DNA from: Nitrospirota bacterium
GTDB lineage: Bacteria; Nitrospirota; UBA9217
Assembly (NCBI GenBank): GCA_023229435.1
Contig: JALNZF010000001.1
Location: 62,001 to 126,000, forward strand
Length of the DNA: 64,000 nt
Direction of reading: 5' to 3'
Positions 1-9,402 of this stretch are shown one piece after another (position 1 is the stretch's first letter; each line of letters starts with the position of its first letter). The notes beneath the pieces were generated by a model, which saw only the letters and a program-made list of their open reading frames with translations, searched no databases and was not told the origin of the DNA. The translations under genes were made by a program, and so were the position numbers.

Positions 1-1
1 T

Positions 2-1570
2 TCCGGTAACACTCTTGACACCCTTACAGACGGCAGCCATACGCTGCGGGTCGAGTCCACGGACACGCACGGGCGCACGGGTTTTGCAGAGGAGGTCTTC
101 ACAGTGGACACCATTACGCCGACTGTGACTATGACCTCACCTGTTGCCGGCTTTACGAATACTAAAACACAAATGCTGACGTATACGGCGAGCGACGGGA
201 CCGTCATCGTAAAGGTAGACGGCGCAGCGGTCAACAAAGTATCGGGCAGTTCACTCGGTCCGCTCAGCGACGGCGCGCACACGGTGCGGGTGGAAGCCGT
301 GGACGCCGCCGGAAATATCGGTTCGGCGCAAGTGACTTTAACCATAGACACGACTCCTCCGGCCGTAACCATAGCCTCGCCCGTTGCAGGCACTACGAAT
401 CTCAACACCTTGCCGTTTATCTACACGGTAAGCGACGGCGATGTCGTCGTGAAGGTGGACGGATCAGTTGTCAACATGGCCTCAGGCAGTACGCTCGACA
501 ATCTCGCCAACGGCAGCCACAATGTTCGCGTGGAAGCAACGGACGCGGTCGGCAACGCCAATTTCGCCGAAGTGACGTTTACGGTGGACACAGCATCAGC
601 CGGCAATGACGACACGAACATTTATTGTATGGGCACTGGGACAGTTCTCGTCGGCCCAAGCGCCTTTACCAATGGGATCAGCGTGCCGTCATCAAACAAC
701 ATTGTCCTGATCGCCTCGCCCTATAACGGAGAGACCATAACCGGATCGAAGACCATCATCAAGGGCGCTATGGACAACACCGTTCCGGTCATGGGCGTCG
801 TTGTTCAGGTAATCAATTCAGCAGGGACCGGCACCTACCCCGTGGTAGTAAACGGTAAATACTTTGCAGCGCAAGTGCCGCTTGCACCAGACAGCAATAT
901 AATAAAGGTCATCGCCACGGACCAGAACAACGCACAACATCAGACGAGTATTACCGTGACTGGTGTGATACAATCGAACAATGTCAATATCTACGCGGCG
1001 CCGACTGCGGGAATTCCGACATTAAAACAGAACGGCCGGACCTTGCTCAATGTGGCGCTGAATACGACCACGTCGATTTCAAATCCCGTTAAAAGATATG
1101 CGTGGGATTTCAACGGCTCAGGCACAAGCCAGCTTACGTGCTACAGCCACTCCAATGTAACAGCGAGTTATGAGCATGTCGGATTGTATCTCGCAAACGT
1201 CACCGTCACCGACACGGCGGGGAGCCATTACACGGAGACGGCGATTGTGAATGTGGTGGACGCCGGAGTAATGAACAGTACGCTCAGGGCAATATGGAAT
1301 AACATAAAGAGCGCTCTGGCAAATCAGGATATACCGACGGCATTAAATAGTTTTGCAGACAGTGCAAAAAATATTTATGGATACCATTACCAGATATTGC
1401 TGGACCATCTTCCGGAAGTATCTCAAGGGATGACCGATATCACAGTATTGAAGGTGGGCGATAACATTGCGGAATGTGAAATGCGCATAATAGAGAATGG
1501 ATCAGAAGCTGCATATTATGTCGTATTCACTAAAGATAATAACGGTATTTGGCGATTAAATTTCTATTAA
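2..1570 (+). CDS. Ig-like/PKD repeat surface protein, 5'-partial
   Basis: The frame is open from base 2, so the gene starts upstream of the window. The visible part has one partial and two full bacterial Ig-like repeats of about 82 residues, each opening with a VDT-x-x-P-x-V motif and carrying a G-x-H-x-V-R-V-E-A-x-D-A-x-G-N core. A non-repeat region and a PKD-like domain (around 1080-1255, with the YAWDFNGSG turn) follow. The last 100 residues form a small alpha/beta domain ending in WRLNFY, which I do not recognise. Such repeats usually form extracellular stalks or adhesins. Adjacent repeats are similar at DNA level, which suggests recent duplication. Substrate or partner cannot be told. 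Confidence 0.75.
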   Translation, partial: SGNTLDTLTDGSHTLRVESTDTHGRTGFAEEVFTVDTITPTVTMTSPVAGFTNTKTQMLTYTASDGTVIVKVDGAAVNKVSGSSLGPLSDGAHTVRVEAVDAAGNIGSAQVTLTIDTTPPAVTIASPVAGTTNLNTLPFIYTVSDGDVVVKVDGSVVNMASGSTLDNLANGSHNVRVEATDAVGNANFAEVTFTVDTASAGNDDTNIYCMGTGTVLVGPSAFTNGISVPSSNNIVLIASPYNGETITGSKTIIKGAMDNTVPVMGVVVQVINSAGTGTYPVVVNGKYFAAQVPLAPDSNIIKVIATDQNNAQHQTSITVTGVIQSNNVNIYAAPTAGIPTLKQNGRTLLNVALNTTTSISNPVKRYAWDFNGSGTSQLTCYSHSNVTASYEHVGLYLANVTVTDTAGSHYTETAIVNVVDAGVMNSTLRAIWNNIKSALANQDIPTALNSFADSAKNIYGYHYQILLDHLPEVSQGMTDITVLKVGDNIAECEMRIIENGSEAAYYVVFTKDNNGIWRLNFY

Positions 1571-1658
1571 GCGGGTTGTGATTAATGGACAACCAAAGTC
1601 TGCTATATTAATGGCTGTATTGACAGTGACAGTCTCGATGATATGGAGGGAATAAAAA

Positions 1659-2339
1659 GTGAAACTGAATAAAGATATGGTAAAAACAAAAACAGGAATT
1701 CTTGTCATAGTTTCTGTCGTTGGTGTTTTGCTATCAATAATTATTATGAGTACGCCAGCCTGCAGTGCAACATTCAAGGGTCAATTAATTGATGCCGATT
1801 CAAGGGAGCCCATCGAAGGTGCGGTTGTCGTATTATCGTGGCATGAAGAACGGCCGACACCGCCGAGTGGAGGCGGTACACGGCTTAAGGATGTGAAAGA
1901 GACCCTTACCGACAAGGACGGCAAATGGAGCATAGACGGCCCAAAGGGAAGGAAGCTTGGCAATTTTCTTTCAATAGTAAGCTTCCTTACACGCATGTAT
2001 ATTACCAAACCACCTCAATTTATTATCTTTAAACCGGGATATTGCTCGTGGCCTAAAGGTTTGTTCGTTGAATCATGTAAAGAAAAAATTAAATATGAAT
2101 TAGATCCTCAAGGTCATTATAAACTTGGAGAAGGTGAAACAATTGAGCTGCCGAAGCTGACAAATAGAGAGGAAAGGAAAAAAAATAGCAGCATATCACT
2201 ACCAGATGATAAAAACATGAAAAAGAAGTTAATTAATCTAATTAAACTTCTAAGTGAAGAGGACGCATATCTATATCCTGGGCTACAAGAGAAATCAATG
2301 TATAAAGAATTACTTAGGGAGTTTAACTATGAAAAATAA
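1659..2339 (+). CDS. Secreted protein with carboxypeptidase regulatory-like domain
   Basis: A 226-residue protein with a GTG start placed 8 bases after GGAGGG. Residues 1-37 form a signal peptide with a long hydrophobic stretch ending in a CSA site. The mature start (FKGQLIDADSREPIEGAVVV) matches the opening of carboxypeptidase regulatory-like (transthyretin-like beta-sandwich) domains, which are usually extracytoplasmic. The C-terminal third is Lys/Glu-rich and helical. It overlaps the next gene by 11 bases, so the two are probably translationally coupled. It lies about 90 bases after the Ig-repeat gene. Specific function unknown. Confidence 0.7.
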   Translation: MKLNKDMVKTKTGILVIVSVVGVLLSIIIMSTPACSATFKGQLIDADSREPIEGAVVVLSWHEERPTPPSGGGTRLKDVKETLTDKDGKWSIDGPKGRKLGNFLSIVSFLTRMYITKPPQFIIFKPGYCSWPKGLFVESCKEKIKYELDPQGHYKLGEGETIELPKLTNREERKKNSSISLPDDKNMKKKLINLIKLLSEEDAYLYPGLQEKSMYKELLREFNYEK

Positions 2340-4587
2340 ATGGTTAATATTTTTTATATCGCTCTTATGCATTCTAGTTGTGAATTCTAATAGTTATTCA
2401 CTTCAGGAAAATACGCATAGAGCAATTAACCAGCATATAGCACAAGCGGCTATAAGCGATTTTTCATTAGAAAATTATTTGCGTTTGAACTTAGGATTTG
2501 CGCGAGGGTATGAAGAACCTATACATGGAATTAATGCTAATGGCCGTGGTGATACCAAAACTGTTTCGGACTGGCTTGGCTACGGTGGGGAGCAGGAGGA
2601 TAGGCCTGGAGCGTGGTCCGACTTTCTTCCTTGGAACGAAACACGCTCGGTCAATCACTTTCACAATCCGCTGAAAGTAAATTGGGCTGAGGCGGGTTTG
2701 AGTGATGTCTATTCTGGCCAGTCCTCCATTCTATGGGCACAGAATGCCAACCAAACATTAGGTGGTAACTGGTCCTGGCAGGATGCAAGGCAATATTTTT
2801 ACATAGCTTTGACGGGTTATGACCTGAATGGGGCGGTAACAGCATCGACTCAATCCGAGAAAAACATATTCTTTGCTAGTACCTTCCGCGCTGTCGGTCA
2901 ACAAATGCATCTTGTACAAGATTCATCGGTGCCTGAGCATGTAAGAAACGACGCGCATAATTTATTGTCTGGTTACGAGGGATTTGTTCAGGACGCTTTG
3001 ATGACAAGTCCAGTTTGGACAACTTTACTTGCAAATCCTATAACTTTTGATCAATCGATTCTCAACCTATCTTCGCCGGACCCTGCTCCTGTCCCGATTT
3101 CAAAAATCATAGATACTGACCACTACAACGGTGACAATCCCAGCATAACAGAGACTGTAAATTATTCTCCGCAACCTATAGGCTTGGCAGAATATACCAA
3201 TGCTAATTTCTTAGGTATGCGCCCCCTTGGCAGTCTGCCTTTAGTGGGCGAACTCGGATTCGGAGTTGATATACAAAGGTTTCCTTATCCTCGAATGAGC
3301 GATACGATCGCATGGCCCGATAGCAACAAAATAACCTATCTTAGAAAAATGGGCAGTGGCGATGTCATAAATCATTTAGCTGTTGCAAGCAGATTGCGGA
3401 ATTTTCTACAAACGTATTCTCCGTTTGAAGTAGCTAATGCCCCTGTATATTTAGATGATTTGTGCTATAGAGAATATGCACAAAACTTAATTCCCCGCGC
3501 AGTCGGCTACTCCGCTGGACTGCTGAACTACTTCTTCCGCGGCACTCTCGATGTATCCTGGCCCGAAACCGGCGTCTACTCCATCTCCGACGGCAGCCAG
3601 ACGCCCTATACCGACACCAACGGCAATCATCACCAGCAGTTCACCAAAATCAAAGCAGAGATACTGAATATCACCCCGAACGAAACAATAGGGGCGGGCA
3701 ATCTCACAGCGGTAGCACGATACAAAATCATTCCCAACTACGCCCCTGATCTCTCAAACTACCCACCGGACGGCATGGCAATGTCAGCGGTACCATACTC
3801 CTATTCCGTTTCTCAGCCAGAGCCCGTGAGCAGTATCAGCGCCGCTGACTATGCGGATATTACCTTTGATTTCGCTCCCGCTCCCATCCCCGCGGGCATC
3901 ACCGACCTCACGCTCCAAGTCGTGTTCAAAGGCACGATCGGCAACGAAGCCGACAACGCCATAGCCGTGGGCATGAAAGACATCACGGAACCCACGCACC
4001 TGACGTTCTGGAACCTGTCGGATATGTTCTCCCTTCAGTATCCCGGCTCGGACTACGAGCTTTACACATTTGAAACGCTTCAAACTATGGCTCAGACGAA
4101 CACCACGTTATTAAACTGGCTGGATGAAACTAACGACAATTCATTGTCCGACGAGCTGTACTTACAGCCTGTTGCCAGCATGTTCACTCTTTCTTTCTGG
4201 AACAATCTGGCAATGATTCCCGCGGTGACCGTTGACATCCCCGCAGGCGCGCATATCCGGCCGATCGTGCTCGTAAACCAGAGCGCCAATAACTATGTGA
4301 AACTGGAGTGGCAGGACCCGGTTCGTTCGGACAGCGTGACCCTTGCGTTCACGGGAGTGGTGAACCAAGTGGACCAGAGTGGTGTTTATGGTACGCCGAC
4401 GCCGGTGGATACATTCCGTCAAGGATACGGACCTGATGGTCAAACGCTCGTGCCGATTCGCCAGCACCATTATATGGGGATAGTCGGATGTAAACCGGGT
4501 ACTGGAGGCATATACTGTCCTTATTCCGACGAGGACGCTGTCCCCGCCAACATGACGCCGATACCATTCACGTCGGATTTCAATTAA
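2329..4587 (+). CDS. Secreted protein with zinc-dependent phospholipase C/P1 nuclease-like domain
   Basis: I place the start at 2329, not further upstream in the same frame, because MKNKWLIFFISLLCILVV opens a clean signal peptide. The mature N-terminus has ENTHRAINQHIA, and around residues 200-220 the segment MHLVQDSSVPEHVRNDAH resembles the His-x3-Asp...His metal-binding helices of the phospholipase C/S1-P1 nuclease fold. The C-terminal half is beta-rich and looks like an appended binding domain. With its two upstream neighbours it forms a run of exported proteins. The first part of the gene is AT-richer than the last part, which hints at a mosaic origin. Enzyme activity is inferred from the motif only. 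Confidence 0.6.
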   Translation: MKNKWLIFFISLLCILVVNSNSYSLQENTHRAINQHIAQAAISDFSLENYLRLNLGFARGYEEPIHGINANGRGDTKTVSDWLGYGGEQEDRPGAWSDFLPWNETRSVNHFHNPLKVNWAEAGLSDVYSGQSSILWAQNANQTLGGNWSWQDARQYFYIALTGYDLNGAVTASTQSEKNIFFASTFRAVGQQMHLVQDSSVPEHVRNDAHNLLSGYEGFVQDALMTSPVWTTLLANPITFDQSILNLSSPDPAPVPISKIIDTDHYNGDNPSITETVNYSPQPIGLAEYTNANFLGMRPLGSLPLVGELGFGVDIQRFPYPRMSDTIAWPDSNKITYLRKMGSGDVINHLAVASRLRNFLQTYSPFEVANAPVYLDDLCYREYAQNLIPRAVGYSAGLLNYFFRGTLDVSWPETGVYSISDGSQTPYTDTNGNHHQQFTKIKAEILNITPNETIGAGNLTAVARYKIIPNYAPDLSNYPPDGMAMSAVPYSYSVSQPEPVSSISAADYADITFDFAPAPIPAGITDLTLQVVFKGTIGNEADNAIAVGMKDITEPTHLTFWNLSDMFSLQYPGSDYELYTFETLQTMAQTNTTLLNWLDETNDNSLSDELYLQPVASMFTLSFWNNLAMIPAVTVDIPAGAHIRPIVLVNQSANNYVKLEWQDPVRSDSVTLAFTGVVNQVDQSGVYGTPTPVDTFRQGYGPDGQTLVPIRQHHYMGIVGCKPGTGGIYCPYSDEDAVPANMTPIPFTSDFN

Positions 4588-4613
4588 AGCTTAAAGGCAT
4601 GGATGCTCAGTCC

Positions 4614-4676
4614 GGGGAACCTATGGGGGGAACCTATGAACCTATGGGTGACCCTATAGATTCCTATAGTCCCCCT
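4614..4676. repeat. Imperfect palindrome built of CCTATGG/CCTATAG units
   Basis: After the phospholipase-like gene the sequence repeats AACCTATG three times and then runs into CCCTATAG and TCCTATAG. The two halves (GGGGAACCTATG... and ...CTATAGTCCCC) pair imperfectly. It lies just before the terminator hairpin at 4681. Function unknown. Confidence 0.5.
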
Positions 4677-4680
4677 AATG

Positions 4681-4719
4681 AATGAGGGCTGGTCAAGGAA
4701 CCAGCCCTCATTGCTTTTC
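4681..4719 (+). terminator. Rho-independent terminator after the phospholipase-like gene
   Basis: A perfect 13-base stem (AATGAGGGCTGGT / ACCAGCCCTCATT) with a 6-base loop, followed by GCTTTTCT. It lies between convergent genes; the T-rich tail is on the plus side. Confidence 0.8.
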
Positions 4720-4741
4720 TACCTCATGGAGATCAGTGTTC

Positions 4742-5056
4742 TTATGCCTTATGGGCATGCGGCGCTTCAACGCCGGTCTTTGCATCAAAGAGGAACCCTG
4801 CGGTCCATCCGAGGAATCCCATCCCGCCGATGAAGACCAGCGCGGAGACGAACACGCCGCTCATCATTGAGATGGCCACGACCACTCTGGCAAGCAAAGC
4901 ACCTTCCAGCGGTGAGCCGAAAATGAAGCCCGCCACCTTCAGTCCTACCAGGCCGCCGACGAGTGAGCCGGAGAGCAGACCGACGAGAACGAACAGGATA
5001 AGCCCTACACCGGTACCTACATACAACCCCTTTTGTGATGTCTCGATTCTTTTCAT
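4742..5056 (-). CDS. Small membrane protein, two hydrophobic segments
   Basis: A protein of 104 residues. The start at 5056 (MKRIETSQKG) is chosen because AAGGAGG lies 8 bases upstream; a longer frame to 5098 lacks this. Two glycine-rich transmembrane regions (about residues 13-47 and 55-90) with GxxxG-like spacing are followed by a short tail with His residues. It is convergent with the upstream secreted-protein genes. I do not recognise the family. Confidence 0.65.
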   Translation of the reverse strand: MKRIETSQKGLYVGTGVGLILFVLVGLLSGSLVGGLVGLKVAGFIFGSPLEGALLARVVVAISMMSGVFVSALVFIGGMGFLGWTAGFLFDAKTGVEAPHAHKA

Positions 5057-5685
5057 TTTATTTTCCTCCTTATTCTGTATTTTTTTATTGAACTTCATTC
5101 GCTTGCCTCTGATTAATAGATTGCATCTAATGTGCCAAGTTATAACACATTGATTTTAATAACAAAGCGGCTGAATTAAACATTGCATAGCTGCAAATCA
5201 TGGAATAGTTTTAGCATACATGCAAATAATAGAAAGGATGAAAAGCTCTGCGCGAGAAGCAGGGACCAGAAGGCCATTCGACTGAGACTGAAAAATACTT
5301 CGACTGCGGCTTTGCGAGAGACGCCTTTAAGTTTTTGTTTGTTGGTTCTGTCTTGTCCGTGATAGGTTTGGGTGGAGCAGATTACCATATCATGTCGCAT
5401 GGTTCTTACACACCCCAAGAAGGTTGAGCACTCCGCTGTTATTATCCCCAATCAAAGTTACCAAAGGTGACAAAAAATAACTTTTGACGACGTGCTAAAC
5501 GGAAATAGCATTTGACAGCGGTGAAACCGGGTGCTATACATTATTCAATATTGAAATGCAGTGCCTGCAAGGCTGACCCATTATGAGAAAGGCGCATTAA
5601 TCAACGGATCTTTCGAGCTGATGATAAGCCTTCTGGTGTCACCGGATTTTTATCAGATCCACAATCGCGGAAGGAGGAAAAGTAT
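5057..5685. other. Intergenic region between divergent genes
   Basis: About 630 bases separate the small membrane protein from the CBS gene. The only feature I can support is the sigma70-type promoter at 5512-5540. A 91-codon minus-strand frame (5176-5451) has no recognisable domain or ribosome binding site and is not called. Confidence 0.5.
5512..5540 (+). promoter_or_regulatory. Sigma70-like promoter for the CBS-domain gene
   Basis: TTGACA and TATACA are separated by 17 bases. Transcription would start near 5547, leaving a leader of about 140 bases before the start codon at 5686. Confidence 0.65.
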
Positions 5686-6138
5686 ATGTATACTTCTATC
5701 ACGGTCGGACAGGTGTTGAGGGCAAAGGGGTACGGTTTTCACTCGATCTCTCCCGATGCCACGGCATACAGCGCACTGGAACTCATGGCGGACAAGAACA
5801 TAGGCGCCCTGATGGTAATGGAGAACGAAAAGCTTGTTGGTGTATTTTCGGAGCGGGATTACGCCCGCAAGGTGATCCTGAAGGGAAAGGCTTCGAAAAG
5901 CACTACCGTGCGGGAGATCATGACCAGTTCGCCGATCAGCATCAAGCCGGCAATGACGTTGCGGGACTGCATGGTGTTGATGGCGCAGAAGCATATTCGC
6001 CATCTGCCGGTCATGGACAATGAACTTCTCCTGGGAGTCCTGAGCAGCCGCGATGTGGTCGACACGATCATCTCGGATCAGGAGTCGACGATTGAAAAGC
6101 TCGAGAACTATATTTCCGGCACTGAATACATATCTTAG
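5686..6138 (+). CDS. CBS domain-pair protein
   Basis: A 150-residue protein made almost entirely of two CBS domains (about residues 10-62 and 75-135), with the typical ALELMADKNIGALMVMEN and HIRHLPVMDN segments and REIMTSSP linking the pair. CBS pairs bind adenosine nucleotides such as AMP, ATP or SAM and usually act as energy sensors. Stand-alone two-CBS proteins are common and cytoplasmic. The start follows GGAGG at good spacing. It appears to be a single-gene unit with its own promoter, convergent with the hydrolase gene downstream. Confidence 0.9.
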   Translation: MYTSITVGQVLRAKGYGFHSISPDATAYSALELMADKNIGALMVMENEKLVGVFSERDYARKVILKGKASKSTTVREIMTSSPISIKPAMTLRDCMVLMAQKHIRHLPVMDNELLLGVLSSRDVVDTIISDQESTIEKLENYISGTEYIS

Positions 6139-6229
6139 AAGATCTCAAAGTATTCACTCTGTTCCCGGAACCCTTCACATCAGACAGCCTTCCTGATCAG
6201 TAGCGATACAAGATCGACCTCTGCTCATC

Positions 6230-7576
6230 TTACGGCATATTCGCGCCCGCGCTCCCCGGCGGCGAGACGGTGTCGAGGAGGCGAAGGAACGAGTCGCGCG
6301 TTGTTTTGCTGTTCAGGATGCCGACGTGCGTCTCGTCTACCCCGATGACCCTGGTGGCGCTTGTCTGCACAGAGGGGAGCAGCTGGGAACGGAGGGATAC
6401 TAAACCGTCGCTGCTTTCTCCATTCTTGAAATTTGAATCATCGTTGAAGGAAAAGTAGAGATAGAAGGGCAGTTTTTTCGGGAACGGCCTGCTGGTGAGA
6501 TCATTGAGAAACGCGCTCGGCGCCCCGATGTCGCGCCATGAGGGCACCACGACCGGTGCGTTGTCTATCCACTTCTTGGCAGTCTCATCACCGCCATAGG
6601 GAGTGGAGAACGAACAGTACAGCTTGAGGGAGGCGGGGAATGCCTGTTCTGAAAGCTTGTTGATCGCCGACATCGACACCAGACCGCCCATGCTGTGGGC
6701 CGTCAGCACGATCCTGGGGCCGCCGTTCTTAGACGTCTTGTCGATCGTTTCGATCAATTGCGCCAGCAGGGTCCCGATCTTGTCCAGCGGCAGGCCTGAG
6801 GGATAATAAAAGAAGAATGGCTGAAAGCGGCTGCGGTCCAGCCCGTCAGTAATGTACTTCCAGTCCCGCGGGGTCCCCGAGATGCCATGGACGAACAGGA
6901 CCATGGTCTTCTCTTCATTGAAATCCTCGAGACCAAAGAAGAACCCCTGATTATGGGCTATCAGGTCGGATGGATTATAGAGGCCCATGGTGCCGTATTT
7001 CGGATCGAAGAACTCGTCGTCGAGGGATTTATAGACGTAGCCGGTCGGCCGGACAGTTTCGCTGAGGCGAAAGTCAACATTTCCCGGATGATCGAAATCC
7101 ACCGTGATCGACGGACCCTCCACGACAACCCCGCCTTTGGAATTTTCGGGACCTACGGTCACCTTTGTTTTGCCGATCATTTCATTCGATTCGAAGTCTC
7201 CGTTCCTGTCCATGTCCGCAAAAACAAAAAGCTCATAGTCTCCCTTGGGGAGGAAGGCCATATAGTAATCCGCTGATGACTTCTGTATCTGCACCAGAGC
7301 GACTTTTTCGTTCGTCCGGTACTTGTTGCTCACCGCCACGAGCAGCAACGGTTCCTGCCGTTTCTGCAGTCTGATGATCTGCCCGATGAGGACCAGAGAA
7401 TCCTCGGGCGCAAGCTGATTCAGCGCCGACACGCTCGGCAGGTACTCGAAGGTTTGGCGCCAGTGCGCCTTGCGCATATAATAGTTGCCGTAGCTGCAGC
7501 CGGAAATGGTCAGGATACAGGTTGCGAGGATGATGATAATCCGGTTGAGCAGGGGGCTGAGACCATGATGAGACAT
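6230..7576 (-). CDS. Lipoprotein alpha/beta-hydrolase (lipase-like)
   Basis: The start at 7576 gives a lipoprotein signal peptide (MSHHGLSPLLNRIIIILATC) with lipobox ISGC and Cys27 as the lipidated residue; GGGAGGT lies about 10 bases upstream. A longer frame to 7753 overlaps the helicase gene and lacks a signal. After a 180-residue beta-rich N-terminal domain with a calcium-loop-like DMDRNGDFES segment comes an alpha/beta-hydrolase domain: VLFVHGISGTPRDW (oxyanion region), AHSMGGLVSMSA (nucleophile Ser) and ETHVGIL (likely catalytic His). Probably a periplasm-facing membrane-anchored esterase or lipase. It is co-directional with the helicase gene, 35 bases away. Confidence 0.8.
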   Translation of the reverse strand: MSHHGLSPLLNRIIIILATCILTISGCSYGNYYMRKAHWRQTFEYLPSVSALNQLAPEDSLVLIGQIIRLQKRQEPLLLVAVSNKYRTNEKVALVQIQKSSADYYMAFLPKGDYELFVFADMDRNGDFESNEMIGKTKVTVGPENSKGGVVVEGPSITVDFDHPGNVDFRLSETVRPTGYVYKSLDDEFFDPKYGTMGLYNPSDLIAHNQGFFFGLEDFNEEKTMVLFVHGISGTPRDWKYITDGLDRSRFQPFFFYYPSGLPLDKIGTLLAQLIETIDKTSKNGGPRIVLTAHSMGGLVSMSAINKLSEQAFPASLKLYCSFSTPYGGDETAKKWIDNAPVVVPSWRDIGAPSAFLNDLTSRPFPKKLPFYLYFSFNDDSNFKNGESSDGLVSLRSQLLPSVQTSATRVIGVDETHVGILNSKTTRDSFLRLLDTVSPPGSAGANMP

Positions 7577-7611
7577 AAAGAGCAACGACCTCCCGAGCAA
7601 GGGGTGGATTG

Positions 7612-8868
7612 CTACCGTTTGCCTCTCGACTGGAAACGGCGCTGACCGGAGGGGCGGGGGGCCGCCTGACGGGACTGACGTGCCTTGTCCGCCGTGAGTT
7701 TTTCTTCCGCGGTTCTTCTGATTTCCCGGATATACATGCTGTCTTCGGCCCAATCCACAGGGATCTTCTGTCCGATGAACTTTTCGATCTCTTCGAGTGA
7801 ATATACATATTCTTCGTCCGCGAGGCTGACCGCCCTGCCGTTCAAACCGGCCCGGCCCGTGCGGCCGATACGATGCACGTAATCTTCGGCGTCCTGGGGG
7901 AGGTCGTAGTTGATCACGTGGGTCACGCTTTCGACATGGATGCCCCGGCTTGCCACATCGGTGGCCACGAGGATGGGCAGCTTTCCTTCCTTGAACTCCG
8001 CCAGTATCCGGAGACGTTTTTTCTGCTCGATCTCGCCGGTGATCGCCTGCGCCTTCCAGTTGTTGCGGTTCAGACGCTCGACAACCATTTCTGCCGCGCG
8101 CCGGGTATTCACAAAGATGATCGCGCGGTCCGGCTGTTCCTTCTTGAGAATGCCGAGCAGGAGGGGTATCTTCTCATGCTTTCCTACATGGTAAAGGACC
8201 TGCTCCACCTGCTCGACCGTGACCTTCTCGGGCGTAATCGAGATCTTTTCAGGAAGGTTCATGTGCTCGTAGGCGAGCTCCATTACGCGGTAGGAGAGCG
8301 TGGCGGAGAAGAGCATGGACTGGCGCTTCGTGTAGGGCTGCATCTTCTTAATGATAAACCGCAGATCGTCGATGAACCCCATGTCGAACATGCGGTCCGC
8401 CTCGTCGATGACCAAATAGCGGGTCTTCTTGAGGCTGTACACATGCTGCTTATAGTAGTCGATGAGCCTGCCCGGCGTCCCGACAAGCACGTCGACGCCG
8501 CTTTTGAGCGTGTCCATCTGCTTCTGGTAATCGATGCCGCCGAACACGGCGAGGAGTCGGAAGCCGGTGAATTTCCCGAGCCGGGCGGCTTCATGGTATA
8601 TCTGGTCGGCGAGCTCGCGTGTGGGTGCGATGATCAGAGCTTGGGGAGAGTCCCCGAGGTCCACTGCGGGATTTCTGATCATCCGGGAAAAAAGAGAGAT
8701 GAGAAAGGCCGCGGTCTTGCCGGTGCCGGTTTGAGCCTGAGCAGCAACATCTTCTCCTCGCAACGCCCGAGGGATCACCGCTTCCTGCACCGGTGTGCAT
8801 ATGGTAAAACCGATGTGTTCTATCCCTTGTCTGACTTCATAGGGTACGTCCAGTTCGCTGAAGTTCAT
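7612..8868 (-). CDS. DEAD-box ATP-dependent RNA helicase, RhlB-like
   Basis: A 418-residue protein with all core helicase motifs: Q motif (GFTICTPVQ, about 20-28), AQTGTGKT (45-52), PTREL (82-86), TPGR (131-134), DEAD (155-158), SAT (188-190) and the C-terminal VATDVASRGIH and HRIGRTGRAG. The basic tail (KARQSRQAAPRPSGQRR) is typical of RhlB/RhlE proteins that remodel structured RNA or work with a degradosome. It lies upstream of the lipoprotein hydrolase on the same strand. Which DEAD-box subfamily is uncertain. Confidence 0.9.
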   Translation of the reverse strand: MNFSELDVPYEVRQGIEHIGFTICTPVQEAVIPRALRGEDVAAQAQTGTGKTAAFLISLFSRMIRNPAVDLGDSPQALIIAPTRELADQIYHEAARLGKFTGFRLLAVFGGIDYQKQMDTLKSGVDVLVGTPGRLIDYYKQHVYSLKKTRYLVIDEADRMFDMGFIDDLRFIIKKMQPYTKRQSMLFSATLSYRVMELAYEHMNLPEKISITPEKVTVEQVEQVLYHVGKHEKIPLLLGILKKEQPDRAIIFVNTRRAAEMVVERLNRNNWKAQAITGEIEQKKRLRILAEFKEGKLPILVATDVASRGIHVESVTHVINYDLPQDAEDYVHRIGRTGRAGLNGRAVSLADEEYVYSLEEIEKFIGQKIPVDWAEDSMYIREIRRTAEEKLTADKARQSRQAAPRPSGQRRFQSRGKR

Positions 8869-9350
8869 GCATCTCCGATCTCGGTCGAGGACATATTGTC
8901 AACAAATTATTTTGAGTAGTATACCATAAGTCGCGATGCGAGAGAAGGGAAAATTATGGAAGAGACCTTATGAAGAGATTGTCACTGCTTCTCAGGATGG
9001 ACTAATTTACGGCATGGTGTCTTCGAAAAAAAGATCGCCGGATGATTAAGGATTTTATTGCTCCTGTATAATTGCGAAAGACGGCGCAACGTACATCCGC
9101 AGGCCATGAAGAAGAAGAACGCTTGTTTACGCGGTTATTTACTTCAAGTAACGATGAGGGAAGACAATACAATATATTTATACGCCTGTTCGGAGTAATT
9201 TTAAAAGGAAGAGCATGAAAAAAAAGAGAACAATTAAAAATAGTAAAATAGGCAATATTACCAAAAATAAAGGTAATGTTTATAAATCTGTGGATTCAGC
9301 TGTTGATAAATTGTCTAACATACGGAAACATAATTTCTTTTATTTTCTTG
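8869..9350. other. Intergenic region upstream of the nucleotidyltransferase-like gene
   Basis: About 480 bases, becoming strongly AT-rich from 9160. A 64-codon plus-strand frame at 9215-9409 has an AAAGGAAG site before its ATG and encodes a Lys/Asn-rich peptide, but it overlaps the promoter and start of the next gene; I treat it as unlikely to be real. A TATAAT at 9067 lacks a convincing -35 box. Confidence 0.4.
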
Positions 9351-9380
9351 TTGACAAAACATACACTCTTGTAGTATATT
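9351..9380 (+). promoter_or_regulatory. Sigma70-like promoter for the nucleotidyltransferase/HEPN pair
   Basis: TTGACA and TATATT are separated by 18 bases. The expected start of transcription near 9387 is followed by GAGGTG and a GTG start codon at 9403. Confidence 0.75.
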
Positions 9381-9402
9381 TTGTCCACGAGGTGAATAAA
9401 AC

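Noticed and set aside
5176..5451. 91-codon minus-strand ORF in the gap before the CBS gene
   Set aside because: No ribosome site, no domain, odd composition.
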